NCBI GenBank assembly: GCA_005801425.1
Contig: SYDY01000076.1
Location: forward strand, 1-59,363
Source of the DNA: Bdellovibrionales bacterium
GTDB taxonomy: Bacteria; Myxococcota; XYA12-FULL-58-9; SYDY01
Direction: 5' to 3'
Length of the DNA: 59,363 bases
Shown: piece by piece, positions 8,430-17,419 of the stretch
How positions within the stretch are numbered: the first letter of the stretch is position 1
Layout of the letters: every line of letters begins with the position of its first letter
Notes under the pieces: model-generated
Database searches by the model: none
What the model saw: only the letters and a program-made list of their open reading frames with translations
What the model was told of the DNA's origin: nothing
Position numbers and translations under genes: made by a program

Positions 8430-10082
8430 TCACGTAGGACTTTCGTGTTCCCATGGACGACGCGCAAAATAGCTATCTGTAAGACGCTTGATTTGAGGAG
8501 ATAATAAAATTAAAGCAAAAATATTGGGCAATGTGCAAAGACTCAAACTCACATCGCCAATGCTCCATATCCCATGAATGGGCGCTGTGGCACCGATGAA
8601 GTGAAGTATGACAAATGTGATTTTGTAGGGGAGGATCGCTTTATGTCCCCACAAATACATGGCACAGCGATCGCCATAATAGCTCCAACTGATCGCTGTC
8701 GAAATGGCGAACAACACCACACATAGAGCCACGAGGAAATTCCCCCATGAAACCCATCGCGAAAGACCCATTTGAAATGCACGTGCAGTGAGCGGTGCGC
8801 CCACTTCAACGGCGTCTCCATATAACGTGGTAATGGCCTCTCCGCTGGCTGCGGTTGCCAAAGTGATGCCATTGGCATCGTGGCTCAATACCCCTTCAAA
8901 AGGCGTTGTTCGCGCCGCATCAACAAAAAGCTGATCCAACGTCCCATGCTGAAACTTTGCAGGATCCCGCACCGATCGACCTGTTTCATGGGTGAGCGTA
9001 TCATCCACAAAGGTAATTTCTGACACCGGCATGGCGGTGGGAAATCGCATGTCCCAAGCACCTGTCACCACAAGCACCAGACCTGTGAGCGTGCAAACAA
9101 TGATCGTGTCAATGAAGGGTTCGAGAAGCGCCACTGTACCTTCACTCACCGGTTCTTCGGTACGCGCTGCTGCGTGGGCAATAGGTGCAGAGCCTTGGCC
9201 CGCTTCATTGCTATAAAGACCGCGCTTCACACCCCATGTGAGGGTTGTGAGCATAGCACCCGCTCCAACCCCTGTAAGACCCGCCACCGGATTGAACGCG
9301 CCTTCAAAAATCGTGGCAAACGCCGGAAGGATCATCTCATAATGCGCAACCAAAACGCCCAAAGCACCGGCGATATAAATCACTGCCATGCCCGGTGCGA
9401 GAATACTCGACACATGACCAATACGGTGGATACCGCCCAAGATCACAGCCGCAACAAGTGCCGCAGAAACGAGGCCTGTGATATACGTTGGTACACCAAG
9501 ATCGGATGAGAGCACGTCGGCCATGGTGTTGGCCTGAATCGCATTGCCTGTAAACAGACTCGCAATCAGCAAGCCCCCTGCAAACACCGCTGCAAGCTTG
9601 GGCATCTTAAGACCCTTGGCCATGTAATACATGGGACCGCCTGATACTGCGCCGCTCGATTCATTGGGATTAATATCGCGATAATGAAGTGCCAACGTGC
9701 ACTCTGTGTACTTAAGCGCTGAACCAAAAAATGCGGTGACCCACATCCAAAACAGTGCGCCGGGGCCACCGAAATGAATCGCCATGGCAACGCCTGCAAT
9801 ATTGCCCACACCGACAGTGGCCGAAAGCGCGGTAGTCAAAGCCTGAAAATGCGAGACATCACCCGTATGACCGGCTTTGTCGAGTTTGCCCGATGTGACC
9901 AAAAGCCCATGGCCAAATTTACGCAGCTGGATAAAGCCCAACCGCAACGTGAGAAAGAGTCCAGTCAGAAGAAGACCTGGGATTAATACGTAGGACAAAC
10001 GCTCGTCCAACCATCCCGTGACTTCGCCTATCCTTTGAACAATCTTATCCAGCATACGGTGTGTATCCCTTGGTGTAGTCAA
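8430..10082 (-). CDS. sodium:alanine/glycine symporter (AGCS family)
   Basis: Inner-membrane Na+-coupled amino acid carrier, 550 aa, against the usual 450-480. Family signatures are clear: VGVGNIAGVAMAIHFGGPGALFWMW, SGGPMYYMAKGL, and KRGLYSNEAGQGSAPIAHAAA. About ten hydrophobic segments. A hydrophilic insertion of about 75 residues (from around MPVSEITFVDDTLTHETGRS to EVGAPLTARAFQMG) separates two membrane segments and accounts for the extra length; several family members carry such a loop. Substrate (alanine or glycine) is inferred from the family. Confidence 0.93.
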   Translation of the reverse strand: MTTPRDTHRMLDKIVQRIGEVTGWLDERLSYVLIPGLLLTGLFLTLRLGFIQLRKFGHGLLVTSGKLDKAGHTGDVSHFQALTTALSATVGVGNIAGVAMAIHFGGPGALFWMWVTAFFGSALKYTECTLALHYRDINPNESSGAVSGGPMYYMAKGLKMPKLAAVFAGGLLIASLFTGNAIQANTMADVLSSDLGVPTYITGLVSAALVAAVILGGIHRIGHVSSILAPGMAVIYIAGALGVLVAHYEMILPAFATIFEGAFNPVAGLTGVGAGAMLTTLTWGVKRGLYSNEAGQGSAPIAHAAARTEEPVSEGTVALLEPFIDTIIVCTLTGLVLVVTGAWDMRFPTAMPVSEITFVDDTLTHETGRSVRDPAKFQHGTLDQLFVDAARTTPFEGVLSHDANGITLATAASGEAITTLYGDAVEVGAPLTARAFQMGLSRWVSWGNFLVALCVVLFAISTAISWSYYGDRCAMYLWGHKAILPYKITFVILHFIGATAPIHGIWSIGDVSLSLCTLPNIFALILLSPQIKRLTDSYFARRPWEHESPT

Positions 10083-10210
10083 ACAAAGCAGCTCGGCGAT
10101 TATCGGGAGGGGGGGACGCTGTCAATCCCGGGTCAGGCCACGCAACCCAGCGGAAAGCTTCGACTGGAGACAATCACACAACACCTTATGCTTATTGGCG
10201 ATAATCCTGC

Positions 10211-11170
10211 ATGCCCGCCGCCATAAGCAGCCTACACGCCTTCCCTCCCGGGATCCCAACAGTTGCTCAGATGGAGCAGGATCTTCGAGAGAGTCGGGTG
10301 GCGTGTGGCGACCATTTTGTTGCCACAGTCAATCGACTGACCACTGCTCTGCCTACAGCGAAGCATGCCTTTCAAGGGCTTCAGAGAAAAATATGGGATG
10401 CCAAAGAAAGCCGTGGCTGGCAGCATGTCAAACACTACGCGAATATCGCAAAAACAGGCAGCAACATGGACGAGCGAGGTGCTGCCGCAGTGATGCTGAG
10501 CACGTTGTTGCATCAATTCATGGCTTCTGACAAAGCGGAGTTACTTTCTCTTCTCGCTCCCATTCCCGCAAACCCTAAGCCATCCCATACAGAAATTGAT
10601 TTCGTCATTGCCATGTGTCGTCGTCGTCTTACGGCATCTTTATCTGCAGACCCCAACAAGCATATCTGGGAACTCCGAAGAGATGCAGCCTGCGTCATAT
10701 TGGAAGAAACACAGCCTGACATGGGTTGGTTTTGGGTGCAGGCGTGCACACGGGAACTGAGCAGCAGCCTCAATGCTATACGCTCACTTCCAGAGGGATT
10801 TCATCCTCTCCAGCGTACGGTGATTTTGTACCGACTCATCTCACTGGTCACGCAACTTGATGCAGAACAACCCAGCTTAGAACTTCACAATGCACGGCAA
10901 CACCTCGTCGTTTCTGCGTGCAATTTCTTGGACCTTCTCCATGCCAACCCCAATCAGGCATGGATCACACGACCTCACGATCCCATGGTCGAATTTGCAC
11001 AACAACTGTGGGGATCCTTGGGACACAATGTACCGATGCCAGAAACCACAGAACAATCGCTGGCATATTGTCTTGGCGAATTGGACGATTTATCAAGTTA
11101 TTCTAAAGACTTAGCCATGAACGCCTGGGTAAGATGCGTTCCGCAATCCGGATTATTCGAATATGAATAA
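10211..11170 (+). CDS. hypothetical protein, 319 aa
   Basis: Not recognised. Begins MPAAISSLHAFPPG with no signal peptide or membrane segment. The rest reads as mostly alpha-helical, with repeated Leu/Ala spacing such as AAAVMLSTLLHQF and LQRTVILYRLISLVTQL, suggestive of a helical-repeat or solenoid fold. First of three plus-strand orphan genes (10211-12823) that are separated by short gaps and may be transcribed together. The 128 bases before it, shared with the divergent symporter gene, hold no obvious repeat. Function unknown. Confidence 0.6.
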   Translation: MPAAISSLHAFPPGIPTVAQMEQDLRESRVACGDHFVATVNRLTTALPTAKHAFQGLQRKIWDAKESRGWQHVKHYANIAKTGSNMDERGAAAVMLSTLLHQFMASDKAELLSLLAPIPANPKPSHTEIDFVIAMCRRRLTASLSADPNKHIWELRRDAACVILEETQPDMGWFWVQACTRELSSSLNAIRSLPEGFHPLQRTVILYRLISLVTQLDAEQPSLELHNARQHLVVSACNFLDLLHANPNQAWITRPHDPMVEFAQQLWGSLGHNVPMPETTEQSLAYCLGELDDLSSYSKDLAMNAWVRCVPQSGLFEYE

Positions 11171-11210
11171 TAATTTATGAAAAACGATACCCGGTGTGTA
11201 GTGTTTTCTT

Positions 11211-11816
11211 ATGGCCTCAATTAAGGTTTCAGAATCTGTCCTACATCACACTGAAGAAGTATCCCCACTCACGCGCGAGAAAACAGGCGCTTTTCGGCGT
11301 AAGCCAACCGCTGACAGCACCGCCTGCGCTATGGACCTCATGGGGTCTTCGTTCGAAAAACTCGAAGCAAAACCAAGGGCTACTTCCTCCCACGACCCCG
11401 GATCCCCATTGCAGGCAATCACCTCTCCCGGTGAAACGCCGGGCCTTAGCAGCAAGGAGGAAATCGATGCAAAGGCCCGTACAAACATAGCGACATCAGC
11501 CCAAAATGATCCATGGAATCAAGAACTGGGAAGAAATCTCGCCGAGGCTGCATTTGCCACAACAAGAGTAAGCTTGCTGATGCTTAAACAGTGCAACAAA
11601 GACGCAGGGCCCGAAATAGGAAAATTGCACATCAAACTAAGAAACCAAATACGAGATGAAATCGAAACACTCCAATCGAGCATGACGGACACCCCAGCGA
11701 ATCGAGAAACACTTCAAGCGAAAGCGCTTGAACTGCGATCGGCCGCCAAAACGAGATTCTATGAAATGACTGAGACCGCGGGCTACAAAACCACCAAGGT
11801 ATTAAAAACTGCGTGA
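11211..11816 (+). CDS. hypothetical protein, 201 aa, disordered N-terminus and coiled-coil-like C-terminus
   Basis: Not recognised. Residues 1-95 are low in hydrophobics and rich in Ser, Thr, Pro and Lys, so probably disordered. Residues 100-200 look like two or three charged helices (KLHIKLRNQIRDEIETLQSSM, then LQAKALELRSAAKTRFYEM), a coiled-coil pattern. No signal peptide. The start ATG has no strong ribosome binding site. The layout, a flexible N-terminus on a small helical body, resembles that of secreted cargo or structural proteins, but nothing identifies a function. Confidence 0.5.
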   Translation: MASIKVSESVLHHTEEVSPLTREKTGAFRRKPTADSTACAMDLMGSSFEKLEAKPRATSSHDPGSPLQAITSPGETPGLSSKEEIDAKARTNIATSAQNDPWNQELGRNLAEAAFATTRVSLLMLKQCNKDAGPEIGKLHIKLRNQIRDEIETLQSSMTDTPANRETLQAKALELRSAAKTRFYEMTETAGYKTTKVLKTA

Positions 11817-11896
11817 TGCTCATTACTCGGTGCTCCTAAAAGACAAACCACCTACATCTTGCCCAGAGGCGATGCCCCGTCCTACACTGCGCCGCC

Positions 11897-12823
11897 ATGG
11901 ACATCGCCCCCGCACACCAGGCGCTCATTGAAGCCTACGCCCTGCATTTTGCAAACAAACCAAGAGCAACACGCAATCTGCTTCTTGCACAGCGCCTTTT
12001 ACAAGAAGCCCTTGTCACCCCAGGGGCGCAAGAACTCGCCGATACCCTGGCCAATGAATTGCATGCTTGTGAAATAGCGCAAAAAGATTTGGGGCGAGAG
12101 GGTCTCGCACAGGCCCATCGCATGGCGCGCGAAGCGTCTTTGCATCATCTCTATGGAAGGCATTTTACAGGCAAACCAAGGCAAACCCGGGATCTCTTTT
12201 TTCTGGATGATATTGTGCAGCGGTTTGCTGAGTTAAACCCAGCGAATGCAGTTTTTTTTACCCAAGAGCGGCAAGCCATCCAAGCGGCTTATAACAACAT
12301 CGACGATGCCAACAAATCCGGCGTACTCGGTGCCTGCGCCAATGAGGCGTTTTATGCGTTTGAAGCCTATATCGCGGGCCTTCGCCCTGTGGCATGTCGT
12401 CCTGGTTTATTGCAACGATTGGTCAAGCAACTTCGATGGATAGAATCCGAATTCGAAGCCCTTGCAAAGCGTATTTCCGAAACGCAAATGCTGCAACACA
12501 ATCTCGCCATTGTAGGAGAGCACCTCGCCAACTGGGATGAACTCCTTGATCAAGTGCGCACCCGTCGTTCAGAAAATAGACGCGAGGAAATACTTGCAGC
12601 CCTTGCCGAAGCATTCGATCATACGCTTGACATTGCAGGGCAGCATGAAGGTTCTAAAGCCGGCTGGGGTCAACTGTGCGATCGTATCGACGAAATTGAA
12701 CGACAAGTAAGCACCCTTGCACAGACAGAAGACGAACATTTACTTGCAGTCGCATGCCGGGATGCGCTCAATGAATTTGAACGACAATTCGATGCGACAG
12801 CACATGCGAAAGAAGATCTATAG
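11897..12823 (+). CDS. hypothetical helical protein with internal duplication, 308 aa
   Basis: Not recognised. Two N-terminal units are clearly related: ALIEAYALHFANKPRATRNL near residues 9-28 and SLHHLYGRHFTGKPRQTRDL near residues 81-100. They share the pattern Y..HF..KPR.TR followed by hydrophobic residues. The C-terminal half is a run of charged helices. Soluble, no signal peptide. The stop codon ends at 12823 and the HAD gene starts at 12824, so the two are almost certainly cotranscribed and may work in one pathway, although nothing here shows which. Confidence 0.65.
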   Translation: MDIAPAHQALIEAYALHFANKPRATRNLLLAQRLLQEALVTPGAQELADTLANELHACEIAQKDLGREGLAQAHRMAREASLHHLYGRHFTGKPRQTRDLFFLDDIVQRFAELNPANAVFFTQERQAIQAAYNNIDDANKSGVLGACANEAFYAFEAYIAGLRPVACRPGLLQRLVKQLRWIESEFEALAKRISETQMLQHNLAIVGEHLANWDELLDQVRTRRSENRREEILAALAEAFDHTLDIAGQHEGSKAGWGQLCDRIDEIERQVSTLAQTEDEHLLAVACRDALNEFERQFDATAHAKEDL

Positions 12824-13687
12824 ATGCTTAAATGTATTGTCCTCGATTTTGATGGCACCCTCACTGATGTATGGCAAGAATCCAACGCATTTACGGAAGG
12901 TTTTCAAGCCGATGTGCAACGTCTCTGCGCAGATCATCAAATTACACCGGGTGATTTTTACCAGCAATGGCGCTTTTCCGAACAAGAAATTCGAGAAAAT
13001 CCCAATCATTTTGGTTGGATCATCGACGGAAAAATAGCTGCACCTGCCATGGTCGATCCCTTCGTCATGACGGGCACCCTATGCAATCATGTCATGGATT
13101 CGCTGGGTGTCATTATGGATCGCAACGAACGAAGAGAAGCCACCCAGCCCCTCTTTCTCAGCAATTACCGGCGCGCTGAACCATCATTTCGCCCCGATGT
13201 TCAAGAGACATTGCATGCTTTACAAGAGATCGTTCCGCATATTTTCATTATCACCAACTCAGAAACCGATGCCGTCACCCGGCGCTTGCAAACACTTGGC
13301 AATGGGATCGCATCCCATGTGGCAGTGCACGGCCATGCGCGCAAATTTTTGATCGGCAATGCCCCCAGCGCCGATTTTGCCCAGATCCCCGAAACCTTGG
13401 AGATGCCAGGACTTGAACGGCCCGTCTATTTGCACCGCGGTCATTATTTGGCGCTGCTTAACAGTTTGTGGCGTGCCCATGATGTGCTTCCTGAAGAAAC
13501 ACTGGTGGCCGGTGATATTTTTGAAATGGATTTGGCGCTTCCAGCCGCCATACAATGCCATGTTCACTTGATGCAACATCAAGGAACGCAGGAGCACGAA
13601 CGCAATGCAGTAATTAAACATCCCAGGGGCGACACAAGCACCACACTTTGGGAACTTGTTGGGCGTGTGCAAGCCATGACACATTGA
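12824..13687 (+). CDS. HAD-superfamily hydrolase
   Basis: A haloacid-dehalogenase-fold hydrolase, probably a phosphatase, 287 aa. Motif I is DFDGTLTD at residues 8-15 (nucleophile Asp8, acid Asp10). Motif II is ITNSE. Motif IV is VAGDIFEMDLAL, with two Asp residues for Mg2+. A Lys in HARKFLIGN is a candidate motif III. The long stretch between motifs I and II is a helical cap that would set substrate choice. It follows directly on the 308-aa gene. The substrate cannot be read from sequence. Confidence 0.82.
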   Translation: MLKCIVLDFDGTLTDVWQESNAFTEGFQADVQRLCADHQITPGDFYQQWRFSEQEIRENPNHFGWIIDGKIAAPAMVDPFVMTGTLCNHVMDSLGVIMDRNERREATQPLFLSNYRRAEPSFRPDVQETLHALQEIVPHIFIITNSETDAVTRRLQTLGNGIASHVAVHGHARKFLIGNAPSADFAQIPETLEMPGLERPVYLHRGHYLALLNSLWRAHDVLPEETLVAGDIFEMDLALPAAIQCHVHLMQHQGTQEHERNAVIKHPRGDTSTTLWELVGRVQAMTH

Positions 13688-13762
13688 TTCTATCAATTAA
13701 GATACTGGACAAATAGACCCCAATAATTAAAAAGAGACACCGAGCCGTCGTGGAGAAATATC

Positions 13763-15307
13763 ATGACGTCAACGAATCCTGTATTTCGTTTGCCTACGAC
13801 ATTGAACGCGTCTTTTGACGCTGGTACCCAACTTCTTATACGCAGCGGGTCTTCCACACTGCGACAAATCGTGGATGTTCCCCCAGCCACAAACATTGTC
13901 TCGTTTGATACAAAGGGATCACTTCCAGGCCAAGCGATAGCGCGCGTTTTCGAAGGCGATCTTTTTATTGGTAGTGCAAGCCAGCGCCAACCGACCTCAG
14001 AAGAAATGTACACCTACGCTGCGCAAAACCAAGTGGAAGTGATTCTTGGTTCAGATGCAAAAGCCAATGTGTTGCAATATCTTCCCGAATCCAATCGATT
14101 GCTTGTTTGCCTGCAAGAAACAGGTGAAATCACGCAGATAAAGGCCGACAGTACATCATTTGATGCAGCCACGATGGGATACGTGACACAACGTGAAGCA
14201 CAAAAAATGTCTATGAGTGTTTCACGCGACGCAGGGAAGATCCTTGTAGAGGCACCCACCTCGTGTGATGTTGAAGCGCATCTTGACATTCAACTTGACG
14301 CAAAACCTAGAACACCCGGTGTCTACGGCGCCAAACAAAATGCGACCCTCACGTATACCTCCGAAAATTTCCCCATCAACGTGGGATCCGTGCAATTCGA
14401 TCTCAATCCTCCCCGTGAGCAACGCCCTATTTATCATGCAAAGGGTGCTGCACGCATGATGATGGAATCAGCACCCGTAGGAGAAACGCTCAACCTTAGC
14501 ACTGGATTGATCACCCAATCAGAAGCAAGCTTGGATCTCTCTGCGCATGCGCAAACTACAGTGACTTATGAATCCGCCAAGGCAACACAACGCACCAGCG
14601 TGGCACAGCATTTGGACCTCAACATTCCCATGGGTGATGGCCTGTCAACCGCGGTAAAAAAACAGTTCGCAGAGCGATCCTTTACCCTTGCCAAGGCCCC
14701 TACGCCGTTGATGGCTGGACTCACCGTTGAAATGCGACAAGGCTTGGATGTTGTCGCACAACGAAAGCTACACGAGTTCACGCCTGTTGGAACGCAAATC
14801 AAAGTAGACGCAGACATCTACCCCCAGCTGTTCGTCAGTGCAAAGCCACAAAAATACAGCATCATGGGTGCGCCATCCCAATGGACACCCGTTGTGGGTC
14901 CTTACGGGCATGAACAAGATCAACGTATCGCGAGGGTCACGTTATCAAGCACTCTCACGGTCACGAATGAATCAGAGTTCGTGCAACGCATCACAGGGAC
15001 CTCTCCTTTTGCATCCGATCGCGGAAGTTTAAGTCAATTGGCGAACCCTCGCATGGAAACAAAAACGTTTGTTTCAAATGCACATGCTGTTTTGCGCGGT
15101 GCTGCAGATGAAGATAAAACGTTGATCTGGGGCTTGGATATTGCCGCGAAAAAGGCAGCAACCATCAAACTCTTCGCCGATGCGACACTCACCGAAGTAC
15201 GCAATCATGTCCCTGCTGAAGTTTCAGAAAAAGTTGTTGTTGAAAAGCGAAGCGCTGAAGACGACAGTGCAGGCCGCGGCAAGCGTGCCAAATTAAGCCT
15301 AAAGTGA
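13763..15307 (+). CDS. hypothetical beta-rich protein with C-terminal bipartite NLS-like motif, 514 aa
   Basis: Not assigned to a family. The body alternates short hydrophobic and polar stretches (for example TLTYTSENFPINVGSVQFDL, VAQHLDLNIPMG), typical of beta-strands. There is faint pattern resemblance to DUF4139-type proteins (SLPGQAIARVFEGDLFIGSA and a second similar block), not enough to assign. No signal peptide. The last 20 residues contain KRSAEDDSAGRGKRAK, two basic residues, a ten-residue linker and KRAK, matching the classical bipartite nuclear localisation pattern; the tail is otherwise flexible. Start ATG preceded by GTGGAG. Single gene, followed by a small transposable element. 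Confidence 0.65.
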   Translation: MTSTNPVFRLPTTLNASFDAGTQLLIRSGSSTLRQIVDVPPATNIVSFDTKGSLPGQAIARVFEGDLFIGSASQRQPTSEEMYTYAAQNQVEVILGSDAKANVLQYLPESNRLLVCLQETGEITQIKADSTSFDAATMGYVTQREAQKMSMSVSRDAGKILVEAPTSCDVEAHLDIQLDAKPRTPGVYGAKQNATLTYTSENFPINVGSVQFDLNPPREQRPIYHAKGAARMMMESAPVGETLNLSTGLITQSEASLDLSAHAQTTVTYESAKATQRTSVAQHLDLNIPMGDGLSTAVKKQFAERSFTLAKAPTPLMAGLTVEMRQGLDVVAQRKLHEFTPVGTQIKVDADIYPQLFVSAKPQKYSIMGAPSQWTPVVGPYGHEQDQRIARVTLSSTLTVTNESEFVQRITGTSPFASDRGSLSQLANPRMETKTFVSNAHAVLRGAADEDKTLIWGLDIAAKKAATIKLFADATLTEVRNHVPAEVSEKVVVEKRSAEDDSAGRGKRAKLSLK

Positions 15308-15310
15308 CTC

Positions 15311-15770
15311 TCCCAACCCCCTAAAGGGGGTGAGATTCTGATCTAAATTGCAATTCTGGGCGATCCCTTACGGGAACCACGCTTACGCGCAGTGCTTGCA
15401 ATTGCAACACAATCAGACAAGACGTGGCACACGAAACTAAACGGTTGATGTACCAATGTGCAGAAGAACGTGGATTCACTATCCTAGCATTGGAAACAGA
15501 CCTCGATCATGTGCATTGCATTGTCTCAGCACCACCGCGCTTTTCACCTGCGATGATCGTGGGTCACCTCAAAGGCTACACATCAAAATACTTGCGGGAA
15601 AAATTTCCTCATCTTTTGAAGAAATGCGGAAAAGAACAACTTTGGACACAAGCATATTACGTTGGAACCGCCGGTGCCGTAAGTCAGGAGATTATCCGCC
15701 GCTATATCAATGAATGCCAAGGCAAATAGGGCCTCTCATCCCAAATCCCTGAAGGGGATGGGAATTCTCG
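15311..15770 (+). mobile_element. minimal IS200/IS605-type element
   Basis: A small insertion in the gap between two orphan genes. Left end hairpin at about 15315-15331 (ACCCCC-TAAA-GGGGGT) followed by GAGATTCT; right end hairpin at about 15741-15761 (ATCCC-TGAAG-GGGAT) followed by GAATTCT. Subterminal hairpins with no terminal inverted repeats are the IS200/IS605 pattern. The only gene is a shortened transposase (15424-15729). Exact ends are inferred. Confidence 0.65.
15424..15729 (+). pseudogene. tnpA: IS200/IS605 TnpA transposase, N-terminally truncated
   Basis: Single-strand Y1 transposase fragment, 101 aa from a GTG start. The HUH motif is present as DHVHCIVSAPP, followed by GHLKGYTSKYLREKFP. 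The helix carrying the catalytic Tyr is present as QEIIRRYINECQ. Full-length relatives are about 130-150 aa and begin with a strand pattern around YHLVWCPKYRR. That first third is missing: the 92 bases between the upstream in-frame stop (15331) and the GTG do not encode it in any frame. The catalytic residues remain but the fold should be broken, so it probably depends on a transposase elsewhere or is dead. Confidence 0.75.
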
Positions 15771-15779
15771 GCCTGATCT

Positions 15780-17294
15780 TTAAATCACCGACGTGTGGTG
15801 TCCCACAATCGCCTGGCAATGTTCATACAAAGACAGCATATTCTGTGACATAGGATGCATCGGTCTGAGATGCGCCGCATCCATGGCAATCAAGGGCGCC
15901 TGCTGCATCAAACGCGTCAGGTTTTTCGACTGGGTCGCACGCTTTTTTATGGTGTGCGCAAGACGTTCTTCAGTTTCTGAATACCACGCTTGGGCATGGG
16001 TAATTTCCTTGTCGCAACGCGCATCCAAGTCTTGATGAGCATCGGCAATAGCCTGTCCTACTTGCTCATTCAACGTGGGGATCAGAGCCAAACCCGCATG
16101 CATGTGCACCGCTTTTTCGGCCAATGCTTCAAGATCTGCGGTTATTTTTTGCAACTCGCCGGGGGCCAAAACATTGGGGTGCGTCATCAACGCAAGCCCA
16201 TGCACTTCACCTAGGATCTCATCACCCTTTTCTTTGGCTTGTTGAATCAATTTGACCAGATTATCTTTGTGCCCCTGGATCATGCCCTGCGCAATCCTAT
16301 GATCTTCCATGGCACCGCATAGATCTGCTGCAGTAAGTCGCGTCAGATCGATCCCTTCCCAAAACGTTGAGAGTTCCTCTTGGAGTGCTTGCATATGCTG
16401 CATCGCCTTAGGTGTGACTTCGTCAGGCATCGTTTCACGACCACGCCCCATGATCGCCGCCGCTTTATGTCGACATTCAATGCGATATTGCTTGGAGTCT
16501 TCCAAAAATTGGCCATGGGCGCGATCCCAATATTCGCGAACCACATTGCCGGTGGTCTCAAGTGCATCATCGATCCATTTTGCATCGGCATCAGGAAATG
16601 AGCGTTCCACCATCCCTGCGACCATCGTACCAAAGGTGTCGAGTGATACGGTCACAGAGATTGCACCAAGATCTTTTTCATTGCGTGTAAGATATGCGCG
16701 GAGATCTTTTTCTAATGTTCGTACAGGATATGTTTTGTAGTTTTTACCTTGAAATAGTTTTTTGAGGCCCTCAAACATACGGCGCAAGATATTTGCGCTT
16801 TTCATCTTTTTAAGGGCGTTCACACCACGCTCTACAGGTGTCGACAAGCTTTCCGATACATCCGAAATTTTTGTTGTGGTATACTCCAAAAGTTTTTCAG
16901 TAATCGACGCTTCGGCCGCCATCGGTGTTCGATTCGGTGTACCCGAACCAAGAATACCAGCGGCAAAACCTTGCACAGGTTCGGCAAACAACGTGTCCTT
17001 CGCCAAGACATCTTTTGATGCCCGCATGGTCTCGTGCAGCATTTTCGTTTGATCGACATCCAACACACCACTTCCTAAAAGTGCTTGCACCTGTTGCATC
17101 AAACGATGCGTGATCCCGGCTTCAAGCGTGATCCCGGGTTCACCCACTTTTTTCAACAGATCGATCAATGCCACATAGGCTTGCACGACCATTTTGGGAT
17201 CGATCGCAGCTTTAACACCGCTGTCTTGAATGGCGTGAACGGTGTCGTAATTGAGAAGTGTTTTGGGCAAGTTGGCACTAACAATGTGCGTCAT
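15780..17294 (-). CDS. hypothetical helical protein, 504 aa, paralogue of 18478-20550
   Basis: Not a family I know. The ATG at 17294 is chosen because CGAGG lies just upstream; the frame is open 14 codons further. Aligning by eye with the gene at 18478-20550 shows shared blocks. They include AGITHRLMQQVQALLGSGVL, LGSGTPNRTPMAAEASIT, LFQGKNYKTYPVRTLEKD (nearly identical), TAADLCGAM, and a C-terminal block ending MLSLYEHCQAIV. Almost all helical, no signal peptide, no membrane segment. Conservation of the KNYKTYPVRT motif marks a core functional site or interface. It and its paralogue flank a possible cysteine hydrolase gene. Function unknown. Confidence 0.7.
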   Translation of the reverse strand: MTHIVSANLPKTLLNYDTVHAIQDSGVKAAIDPKMVVQAYVALIDLLKKVGEPGITLEAGITHRLMQQVQALLGSGVLDVDQTKMLHETMRASKDVLAKDTLFAEPVQGFAAGILGSGTPNRTPMAAEASITEKLLEYTTTKISDVSESLSTPVERGVNALKKMKSANILRRMFEGLKKLFQGKNYKTYPVRTLEKDLRAYLTRNEKDLGAISVTVSLDTFGTMVAGMVERSFPDADAKWIDDALETTGNVVREYWDRAHGQFLEDSKQYRIECRHKAAAIMGRGRETMPDEVTPKAMQHMQALQEELSTFWEGIDLTRLTAADLCGAMEDHRIAQGMIQGHKDNLVKLIQQAKEKGDEILGEVHGLALMTHPNVLAPGELQKITADLEALAEKAVHMHAGLALIPTLNEQVGQAIADAHQDLDARCDKEITHAQAWYSETEERLAHTIKKRATQSKNLTRLMQQAPLIAMDAAHLRPMHPMSQNMLSLYEHCQAIVGHHTSVI

Positions 17295-17419
17295 TTTTTT
17301 CCTCGTATTCTTAAGCGTAACACCTACGTCGTACACTCGAAACCTACATATGACGAGAGCATTTCAAAAAAGGCTTTTTTAATGGATGTACAAAGCCTAA
17401 GACGCTAGTAATCTCCGTT

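Noticed and set aside
15424-15729. REP-associated tyrosine transposase (RAYT) as the source of the palindromic repeats
   Set aside because: The sequence follows the IS200-type TnpA pattern and its end hairpins do not match families A, B or C; RAYTs are longer and have a different C-terminus.
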